Assembly (NCBI GenBank): GCA_021779695.1
Contig: JAJYAE010000321.1
Location: 1 to 5,021, forward strand
DNA from: Acidobacteriota bacterium
GTDB lineage: Bacteria; Acidobacteriota; Terriglobia; Terriglobales; Acidobacteriaceae
DNA length: 5,021 nt
Direction: 5' to 3'
How positions within the stretch are numbered: position 1 is the first letter of the stretch; each line of letters begins with the position of its first letter. The notes below the pieces were generated by a model that saw only the letters and a program-made list of their open reading frames with translations, made no database searches and was not told where the DNA came from. Shown here one piece after another: positions 1 through 5,021 of this stretch. The translations under genes were made by a program, and so were the position numbers.

Positions 1-741
1 GCCGGCGAAGTGGTTCTGGTGACGGCGGGCGGCACGCGCGAAGCGCTGGACCCGGTGCGCTTTCTCGGAAACCGGTCGAGCGGCAAGATGGGATATGCAT
101 TGGCGGAAGCGGCGCATGGCCGTGGGGCGCGCGTCATCCTGGTAAGCGGCCCAACCACGTTGCACCCGCCTTCCCACTGTGAAGTGGTGAAGGTGACGAC
201 GGCAGAGGAGATGCGGAGCGCCGTTCTGGACCGCATGGCTGAAGCGACATTAATCATTAAGGCTGCTGCCGTGGCCGATTACAAGCCGCTCAAAGTCTCC
301 GAGCAGAAGCTAAAGAGATCCGGTCCACTGACGCTGGAGTTGGCGCCGACAGTCGATATTCTGGCCGAAGTCGCGCGGAAGCGGCGCCCAGGGCAGTTAA
401 TCGTGGGATTCGCGGCCGAGACCGAAAATGGCATGGAGAATGGCCGGGCCAAGTTGCTGCGAAAGGGTGCCGACGCCATTGTGATGAACGATGTATCCGG
501 TGAAGGGGTGGGGATTGACGCGGACAACAACGCCGCCACGTTTCTGACTGCGACCACGGCAATTGATTTGCCTGAGATGCCAAAGCGGAAGCTGGCGGAC
601 CGGATTCTGGATGAGATTGCTGCATTGCGGCGCCCACGGTCCATCGTCGTTGAGATGGACCAAGCGACGGCTCAGGATCAGGTGCTGAATCAGTCGGATG
701 TGCCCGCTGCAACACGGCGCGCGCTGATTGTGGAGAGCTAG
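1..741 (+). CDS. coaBC: CoaBC, C-terminal CoaB (phosphopantothenate-cysteine ligase) part; 5' end outside window
   Basis: This is the ligase half of the bifunctional coenzyme A enzyme. CoaB activates 4'-phosphopantothenate with CTP and joins it to cysteine; the CoaC half, which would lie upstream, then decarboxylates the product. The reading frame is open from base 1, so the GTG at 10 is not the true start; 246 residues are visible. Seen, in visible numbering: the nucleotide-binding start TAGGTRE (8-14), the GNRSSGKMG motif (23-31) whose Asn matches the conserved CoaB active-site Asn, AAAVADYKP (88-96), the lysine-bearing EQKLKR (101-106), VGFAAETEN (135-143) and NDVSGEGVG (163-171). The usual fold ends near residue 210 (RILDEIAALR). 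About 36 further residues form an unrecognised tail. The next gene starts two bases after the TAG, so the two are probably one operon. The family call is firm; presence of the CoaC half is inferred from how these proteins are normally built. Confidence 0.96.
   Translation, partial: AGEVVLVTAGGTREALDPVRFLGNRSSGKMGYALAEAAHGRGARVILVSGPTTLHPPSHCEVVKVTTAEEMRSAVLDRMAEATLIIKAAAVADYKPLKVSEQKLKRSGPLTLELAPTVDILAEVARKRRPGQLIVGFAAETENGMENGRAKLLRKGADAIVMNDVSGEGVGIDADNNAATFLTATTAIDLPEMPKRKLADRILDEIAALRRPRSIVVEMDQATAQDQVLNQSDVPAATRRALIVES
732..737 (+). promoter_or_regulatory. Ribosome-binding site of the uracil-DNA glycosylase gene
   Basis: GGAGAG lies in the last codons of coaBC, six bases before the ATG at 744. 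It fixes this start and suggests that ribosomes finishing coaBC can restart on the glycosylase gene. It is the clearest Shine-Dalgarno match at any start in the window. Confidence 0.7.
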
Positions 742-743
742 GC

Positions 744-1595
744 ATGCCGGGACCGGTTGACCAAGTCGCCCAGGATGCCCTTGTTGCGCGCATGCGCTTC
801 TATCGCGAACTTGGTCTCAGCGAGATGTACCGGCGGGCAGTGCCCGCGGATTGGCTGGCGGAATTAAGCGCGACACCCGATGTTCGTACTTTGGCTGCTG
901 GATTGGGTGAGGCACCCGAATCCAGCACCACCGACCGAGCCCAGACGCTGGAGGAATCGACTATTTCGCCTAAAAGGACATTCCCTGAGCCACCCCCAGT
1001 TTCCGTTCCAGTTGCAGCGAATGAGCGCGCAGAAGCTTTGCGCCTTATTCAAGAAGAGATTGGCGAGTGTACCCGCTGCGGACTCCACAAGGGGCGCAAC
1101 AAGCTCGTTTTTGGAGATGGGGATCCAAAGGCGCGACTGATGTTTGTGGGTGAGGGACCTGGAGCGGATGAGGATGCACAGGGGATTCCCTTTGTGGGAC
1201 GCGCCGGACAACTGCTGAACAACATGATTGCAGCGATGGGCTTGAAGCGCGAAGAGGTCTACATTGCTAATGTTGTAAAGTGCCGTCCGCCGGGCAATCG
1301 AACGCCCGAACCGGAGGAGGCGAATACCTGCTCCCCTTTCCTATTCCGTCAGATTGATGCTGTTCATCCGCAGGTACTGGTTGCGCTTGGAGCTACTGCG
1401 GCCACATATCTGCTGGGTCAGCGCCAGCCGCTGGCTGGACTGCGGGGACGCGTGCATGCCTTTCGCGGATGCCAGCTTATTGTGACGTATCATCCCGCCT
1501 ATCTGCTGCGAGACCCGCGACAGAAGAAAGAGGCATGGGCGGATCTGCAGATTGCGATGCGCGAATTGGGCTTGAAGGCACCGACGCGCGGTTAA
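744..1595 (+). CDS. Uracil-DNA glycosylase, family 4 (UDGa-like, Fe-S cluster)
   Basis: This enzyme should excise uracil from DNA, starting base excision repair of deaminated cytosine or misincorporated dUMP. The 283-residue protein has a catalytic domain at about 93-277. Four cysteines, C109, C112, C180 and C196, have the spacing of the family 4 [4Fe-4S] cluster. Other motifs seen are GEGPGADED (136-144, the water-activating motif), PFVGRAG (149-155, with the uracil-stacking Phe), [10 protein letters not shown] (179-188) and HPAYLLR (250-256, the minor-groove loop). Residues 1-45 are an extension with helical character, followed by a Pro/Ser/Thr-rich linker to about 92; thermophile family 4 enzymes start close to the first cysteine pair, so the extension is extra. 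The ATG at 744 has a good ribosome-binding site, GGAGAG, six bases upstream inside the end of coaBC, which supports translational coupling. Some databases label such proteins SPO1 DNA polymerase-related; the full motif set favours a real glycosylase. Confidence 0.93.
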   Translation: MPGPVDQVAQDALVARMRFYRELGLSEMYRRAVPADWLAELSATPDVRTLAAGLGEAPESSTTDRAQTLEESTISPKRTFPEPPPVSVPVAANERAEALRLIQEEIGECTRCGLHKGRNKLVFGDGDPKARLMFVGEGPGADEDAQGIPFVGRAGQLLNNMIAAMGLKREEVYIANVVKCRPPGNRTPEPEEANTCSPFLFRQIDAVHPQVLVALGATAATYLLGQRQPLAGLRGRVHAFRGCQLIVTYHPAYLLRDPRQKKEAWADLQIAMRELGLKAPTRG

Positions 1596-1607
1596 CCGCA
1601 CCGCTCG

Positions 1608-1622
1608 AACAGAAATTCTGTT
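1608..1622. repeat. Perfect 15-base palindrome at the convergent gene junction
   Basis: AACAGAA and TTCTGTT flank a single central A. The element fills most of the 25-base gap between the glycosylase stop (1595) and the kinase stop (TTA at 1621-1623, read on the - strand) and overlaps that stop codon. As RNA it could form a stem of five or six A/U-rich pairs on either strand. There is no run of U after it on either side, so it would be at best a weak bidirectional terminator. A protein-binding site is an alternative. The palindrome is certain; its function is not. Confidence 0.4.
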
Positions 1623-2373
1623 ACTCCTGATCCTGCCAGAGTTTGACGCCACCCAGGATTCCGGTTTCATTCGAGATAATGGTGACGTGTTCGGGCGGAG
1701 TGAACTCAATCTTCTTGGCATTTCCGCCTCCCAGGTACAGATGGTCCCAGTTGAAGAGGCGGGAGGTCTCGTCGATGGCCTCCTGAAGCAGCTTGTTCCA
1801 ATGCTTCTTGCCAAACTTCTCGAGACCACGGCGGCCTAGATAGTCCTCATAGGTCTTTTTAAGCCATGGATGGTGTCCCAGTTCGAGTCCTGGGCAAAGA
1901 CGCCCCCTGGTGAACAGGGAGGACCCCAGGCCAGTGCCGAGAGTGAGAACCAGCTCAACCCCCTGTCCCTTGATGGCTCCGTAGCCCTGGACTGCGGCGT
2001 CGTTGGCGACTCGGACAGGCTTCTTCCATCGCTTTTCCAGCCCTTCCTGCAACGGAAAGCCAGCCCAAGTGGGGTGCAGATTGAAGGCACCGAGAGTGCA
2101 GCCACGCTTGATGACTCCAGGAAAACCAACAGAGACGCGGTCAAAGCCCAGCAGGAGCTGCTTCAGCTCATGAAGTTTTTCAAGGACCGCTTCCGGTACG
2201 GCCGGTTCGGGGGTTGCGACGCGCTGCCGTTCGCTGATCGGAGTTCCCGCGGCATCCAGCAACATCGCTTTGAGGCCAGACCCTCCAATATCAATGGCAA
2301 GAGTGACTGGATGCTCAGGGTGCGCGATGGACTTGCTCGCAGAGTTTTGCGGCTTGGGGGTTGATGTTTTCAT
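1621..2373 (-). CDS. ppgK: Polyphosphate-glucokinase-like ROK family sugar kinase
   Basis: This protein probably phosphorylates glucose to glucose-6-phosphate in the cytoplasm with polyphosphate and/or ATP as donor. From the ATG at 2371-2373 it has 250 residues, the usual PpgK size. Seen: the phosphate-binding LAIDIGGSGLK (25-35), the ATPEPAVPEAV stretch (53-63), SVGFPGV (81-87), VANDAAVQGYG (122-132) with the catalytic Asp at 125, LTLGTGLGSSLF (143-154), ELGHH (164-168, sugar-binding Glu and His), and LYLGGGNAKK (212-221). The zinc-binding HxC/Cys cluster of typical ROK repressors and glucokinases is absent, as usual for the PpgK branch, and there is no DNA-binding domain. An in-frame ATG at 2457 would add 28 residues of unconserved sequence and run through the apparent promoter, so the internal ATG is preferred. 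A GTG directly before it (2374-2376) is possible. The gene converges on the glycosylase gene and diverges from priA. The ROK/PpgK call is firm; donor preference cannot be read from sequence. Confidence 0.85.
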   Translation of the reverse strand: MKTSTPKPQNSASKSIAHPEHPVTLAIDIGGSGLKAMLLDAAGTPISERQRVATPEPAVPEAVLEKLHELKQLLLGFDRVSVGFPGVIKRGCTLGAFNLHPTWAGFPLQEGLEKRWKKPVRVANDAAVQGYGAIKGQGVELVLTLGTGLGSSLFTRGRLCPGLELGHHPWLKKTYEDYLGRRGLEKFGKKHWNKLLQEAIDETSRLFNWDHLYLGGGNAKKIEFTPPEHVTIISNETGILGGVKLWQDQE

Positions 2374-2389
2374 CACGTTGCATTGTAAT
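2361..2389 (+). promoter_or_regulatory. Candidate promoter of priA
   Basis: TTGATG (2361-2366, four of six matches to the -35 consensus) and TGTAAT (2384-2389, five of six matches to the -10) are separated by exactly 17 bases. Transcription would start near 2396, giving a leader of about 85 bases before the priA ATG at 2481 and ruling out the in-frame upstream starts at 2361, 2364 and 2388. The -35 lies within the first codons of the divergent kinase gene, and the -10 overlaps that gene's own -10 on the other strand. A second, weaker -10-like TACACT (2462-2467) sits closer to priA but has no good -35 at the right distance. Confidence 0.45.
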
Positions 2390-2410
2390 GCGGCGCCAAG
2401 GGCGATTGAA
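2382..2410 (-). promoter_or_regulatory. Candidate promoter of the ROK kinase gene, possibly giving a leaderless mRNA
   Basis: Read on the - strand, a TACAAT -10 box (2387 down to 2382, five of six matches to TATAAT) is preceded, after 17 bases, by a weak -35, TTCAAT (2410 down to 2405, three of six). The expected transcription start, about seven bases past the -10, falls near 2373-2376, directly on the GTG/ATG start of the kinase. There is no Shine-Dalgarno sequence before that start. Both facts fit a leaderless transcript. This is read by eye only. Confidence 0.45.
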
Positions 2411-2441
2411 TCCTGTGCAAATCGAGGCCTTAACCGGGACT

Positions 2442-2461
2442 GGGGGTAAGGCGCCATCCCC
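2442..2461 (+). promoter_or_regulatory. Small hairpin in the priA leader
   Basis: GGGGGT (2442-2447) can pair with ATCCCC (2456-2461), with one G-U pair, around an eight-base loop. It lies 19 bases before the priA start, which has no clear Shine-Dalgarno sequence (only a GGGT at 2468-2471, about ten bases away). The hairpin might affect ribosome access. A stem this short can arise by chance. Confidence 0.25.
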
Positions 2462-2480
2462 TACACTGGGTCTTGTCATT

Positions 2481-4976
2481 ATGCCCGGTTATTGCGAAGT
2501 CGCTTTGCCCGTGCCGCTGGACCGCACGTTCACCTACGCCTTGCCGGATGACCAGTCGGCAGTGCGCGGAGCGAGGGTGATTGCGCCGTTTCGCCAGGAG
2601 AAGCTCATCGGCGTCGTGACGGAGCTACGTTCGACGGCTCCAACCGATTTCGACGTGCGGTTGATTGAAGCTGTTCTGGATGAAGCGCCACTGCTTAGCG
2701 AGCATTTGCTCCAGTTGGCCGAATGGATAGCACAGTACTATCTCGCGCCGCTGGGAGAGGTCTTACGCGGCATGTTGCCGCTGATGGCAGAAGTGCGACG
2801 GACCGTGTACTACCGGATCACGGATTCAGGGCGCGATGTGCTTGCCCGCCTGGTGGAGGGCGCACCCGAATCTGGAAGCCTGTGCACCCGACAGCGCCAC
2901 AATGAAATGGAGGCGATGCAGGGCGGAGAATCGAGTCTGACAAGGCAAGTTCTCGAGCGATTGTCCGCCGGCGAGCGGGTACGAGTCTCCACATTGCGAA
3001 GCTCGACCGCTGCGACGCTTCCGGTTCTTGCCTCCATGGTGCGCAAGAAATGGATTGCGCGTGAGACTGCGGCAGCGGAGCGAGATGCGCGGCGGACCGA
3101 GCGATTCGCCGTGCTTGTGCCGGAAGGCCGACTGCCATCGCTGACGGATCGGCAACAGGCCATACTGGCTGAGTTGGCTGCGCACAAGGGGGAGATGCCC
3201 CTCGTGGAGTTGCGCCGCAAGATTCCGTCGCCTTCAACTCTGCAGACGCTGGTGCGCCGCGGCCTGATGCGCATCGAAGAGCGCGTCGCAGCTTTTCATC
3301 TTGGCGGGATTCCGGCCCGGAGTGAACCGGTCCGGCTCAATGAATCTCAAACAGATGCTCTGGCGTCGATTGCAAGCGATCTGGGAGTATTCAAGCCATT
3401 CTTGCTGCACGGTGTTACGGGTTCGGGCAAGACCGCCGTCTATCTGGAAGCGATGCAGCGCGCGCTGGATCGGGGACTGGCTTCCATCTTGTTGGTGCCC
3501 GAGATTGGGTTGACCCCGCAGATGGCGGGTCTGCTGGATGCAGCTTTCGGATCGCGGGTGGCGCTGCTTCACTCCGCCCTGACTCCCGAAGAGCGTAGTG
3601 AGCAATGGCGGCGGATCCATCGCGGGGATGCTCCGATTGTGGTGGGAACGCGTTCTGCGATTTTTGCGCCGCTTGAAAACCTGGGCTTGATCCTGGTCGA
3701 TGAGGAACACGACCAGAGTTATAAGCAGGAGGAGACGCCGCGCTATAACGCCCGGGATGTTGCGGTGATGCGGGCCAAACTATCGAATGCGGTGGTGGTG
3801 CTTGGTTCAGCCACGCCGTCGCTGGAAAGCTGGCAGAATGCGGTGCAGGGGCGCTACACGCGGATTGCAATGCGGGATCGCGTAAAGGACCGGCCGCTCC
3901 CTCCGGTGGAACTGGTGGACATGCGGAGCGAGTTTCAGCAGACCGGGCAGGAGCAACTCTTTTCCCGCAGTCTTGTAGAGCAGACGCGGGCCACGTTGGA
4001 GCGCGGCGAGCAAGCAATGATTCTGCTCAACCGTCGCGGGTACTCCTTTGCCGTGATCTGCCGCGCATGCGGAAAGAAACTGGAGTGCCAGAATTGCGCG
4101 ATTGCCTTGACCCACCACAAGCCGGTGATCGATGAAGCCGGTCTGGCGCGCGAAGGACAGCGGCTGGAGTGCCACTACTGCGGCTTTCGCAGGAAGGTTC
4201 CGGCGCGTTGCCCGGAATGTGACAGCGAGCATTTGTACTACCTCGGCGCCGGATCGCAGCAGGGCGAAGAGCGCCTGGCGGAGATTTTCCCCATGGCGCG
4301 CATCGGTCGAATGGACCGGGATACGGTGCGCGGCCGCCACGATCTGGAGCAGATGCTGGCTCGACTTCACTCCGGCGAGATCAACCTGCTGGTGGGCACG
4401 CAGATGATTGCAAAGGGGCACGACATTCATGGCGTGACCCTGGTGGGAGTTGTGGGTTGCGATCACGCGCTTTCAATGCCGGATTTCCGCGCTGCGGAAC
4501 GCGTCTTTCAGTTGATTACGCAGGTCTCTGGCCGCGCAGGCCGCGGCGATCTGGCGGGTAGAGTCGTGGTGCAGACCTACTATCCGGACCACTACGCCGT
4601 GGTGGCCGCCAGCCAACACGACTACAGCGCCTTTGTCGAGCGGGAATTGAAGTACCGGCGCTGGATGCACTATCCGCCGTTTGGTGCTCTGGCTAATCTC
4701 CTGATCCAATCGGAAAAACTGGAGGAAGCCGTCCGCTGGTCGGCGAGTCTGGGAGGGTGGTTTCAGTCTGCTGCGCCGGAAGGCGTTCGGGTACTGGGTC
4801 CTTGTACGGCGCCGATCGCGCGCATCAAAGGAATTTATCGTTTCCACATCATCTTGAAAGCTGCATCGCGCAAAGCGCTGAATGCAGCCCTGAGGGGAGC
4901 GATGACACACGCAGAGAGGGCTGGCATCCCTCGGAGGAATCTCGTAATGGATGTAGATGCACAGCGTCTGATGTAG
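2481..4976 (+). CDS. priA: Primosomal protein N', replication-restart helicase PriA
   Basis: PriA recognises abandoned replication forks, unwinds the lagging arm 3' to 5' and starts reloading of the replicative helicase. The ATG at 2481 gives 831 residues and the family's usual opening (EVALPVPLDRTFTY, 6-19); the frame is open further upstream, but those 40 codons look unconserved. Domains: 3'-DNA-end binding about 1-105; an enlarged winged-helix region about 108-280; helicase lobe 1 with GVTGSGKT (311-318), DEEH (407-410) and GSATPS (442-447); the zinc region with all eight cysteines (527, 530, 536, 539, 564, 567, 577, 580); lobe 2 with GTQMIAKGHD (639-648) and QVSGRAGRG (681-689); and a C-terminal domain ending in DVDAQRLM. 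The protein is about 100 residues longer than E. coli PriA, with most of the excess before the Walker A motif and ten residues between the second and third cysteine pairs. No frameshift or missing catalytic residue is seen. The gene is probably monocistronic, between its own promoter and the stem-loop after the stop. Confidence 0.97.
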   Translation: MPGYCEVALPVPLDRTFTYALPDDQSAVRGARVIAPFRQEKLIGVVTELRSTAPTDFDVRLIEAVLDEAPLLSEHLLQLAEWIAQYYLAPLGEVLRGMLPLMAEVRRTVYYRITDSGRDVLARLVEGAPESGSLCTRQRHNEMEAMQGGESSLTRQVLERLSAGERVRVSTLRSSTAATLPVLASMVRKKWIARETAAAERDARRTERFAVLVPEGRLPSLTDRQQAILAELAAHKGEMPLVELRRKIPSPSTLQTLVRRGLMRIEERVAAFHLGGIPARSEPVRLNESQTDALASIASDLGVFKPFLLHGVTGSGKTAVYLEAMQRALDRGLASILLVPEIGLTPQMAGLLDAAFGSRVALLHSALTPEERSEQWRRIHRGDAPIVVGTRSAIFAPLENLGLILVDEEHDQSYKQEETPRYNARDVAVMRAKLSNAVVVLGSATPSLESWQNAVQGRYTRIAMRDRVKDRPLPPVELVDMRSEFQQTGQEQLFSRSLVEQTRATLERGEQAMILLNRRGYSFAVICRACGKKLECQNCAIALTHHKPVIDEAGLAREGQRLECHYCGFRRKVPARCPECDSEHLYYLGAGSQQGEERLAEIFPMARIGRMDRDTVRGRHDLEQMLARLHSGEINLLVGTQMIAKGHDIHGVTLVGVVGCDHALSMPDFRAAERVFQLITQVSGRAGRGDLAGRVVVQTYYPDHYAVVAASQHDYSAFVERELKYRRWMHYPPFGALANLLIQSEKLEEAVRWSASLGGWFQSAAPEGVRVLGPCTAPIARIKGIYRFHIILKAASRKALNAALRGAMTHAERAGIPRRNLVMDVDAQRLM

Positions 4977-4986
4977 GGCTGTTCCA

Positions 4987-5010
4987 GCAGCCCCATACGG
5001 ATGGGGCTGC
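4987..5010 (+). terminator. Stem-loop after priA, probable transcription terminator
   Basis: GCAGCCCCAT (4987-4996) and ATGGGGCTGC (5001-5010) form a perfect ten-base-pair, GC-rich stem with the loop ACGG, ten bases after the priA stop. The following gcgattattct is only moderately T-rich, so the U-tract is imperfect and may continue beyond the window. Most likely this ends the priA transcript; it could also act from the other strand for a gene beyond the edge, or simply protect the 3' end. Confidence 0.7.
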
Positions 5011-5021
5011 GCGATTATTCT

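Noticed and set aside
10..12. GTG at 10 as the start of a stand-alone CoaB
   Set aside because: It lies inside the first beta strand of the CoaB fold and the frame is open to the window edge, so the gene begins upstream.
1870..2364. A 164-codon open frame on the + strand opposite the ROK kinase gene
   Set aside because: The translation has no recognisable domain and mirrors a well-supported kinase on the other strand. No ribosome-binding site was seen.
2391..2456. Two copies of GGCGCCA (2392 and 2450) in the kinase-priA intergenic region as operator sites
   Set aside because: Short GC palindromes recur by chance in DNA of this composition, and the two copies share no flanking sequence.
2374..2457. 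Longer ROK kinase N-terminus from the ATG at 2457
   Set aside because: The 28 added residues are unconserved in character and overlap the promoter-like boxes. The protein from 2373 already has full PpgK length.
2361..2480. Longer PriA N-terminus from TTG 2361, ATG 2364 or ATG 2388
   Set aside because: These residues do not resemble PriA, lie before or across the candidate promoter start near 2396, and the family's opening motif begins right after the ATG at 2481.
3807..4466. A 219-codon open frame on the - strand within priA
   Set aside because: The + strand frame carries every PriA motif through this stretch. The antisense translation is not family-like, and long antisense frames are common in GC-rich codon-biased genes.
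1..5021. Mobile element, prophage, toxin-antitoxin, defence or CRISPR system
   Set aside because: No transposase, integrase, terminal repeats, spaced direct repeats or small paired genes were seen. All coding space is taken by four housekeeping families.

Overview
The window holds four protein-coding genes, nearly edge to edge, in moderately GC-rich DNA. I see no RNA gene, mobile element, phage gene, CRISPR array or tandem repeat. The wording of the proteins, especially the C-terminal half of PriA and the polyphosphate-glucokinase-like ROK protein, suggests an Acidobacteriota (Terriglobia-like) chromosome. This assignment comes from family recall, not from a search.

Layout: (1) positions 1-741, + strand, the CoaB (phosphopantothenate-cysteine ligase) half of coaBC, whose 5' part lies outside the window. 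(2) Positions 744-1595, + strand, a family 4 type Fe-S uracil-DNA glycosylase that begins two bases after the coaBC stop and is almost certainly co-transcribed with it. (3) Positions 1621-2373, - strand, a polyphosphate-glucokinase-like ROK kinase, convergent with the glycosylase gene. (4) Positions 2481-4976, + strand, a complete primosomal helicase PriA of 831 residues, followed by a strong stem-loop at 4987-5010. The stretch 2374-2480 is the only real intergenic region. It appears to carry two face-to-face promoters whose -10 boxes overlap.

The genes are housekeeping: coenzyme A synthesis, removal of uracil from DNA, glucose phosphorylation and replication restart. In many bacteria coaBC and priA are direct neighbours in a gmk-rpoZ-coaBC-priA cluster. 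Here a glycosylase gene has joined coaBC, and an oppositely oriented sugar kinase gene separates the pair from priA. I found no convincing undescribed biological system. The points worth a second look are the shared-promoter architecture and probable leaderless start of the kinase gene, the enlarged N-terminal half and altered motifs of PriA, and a three-arm alternative hairpin at the priA 3' end.
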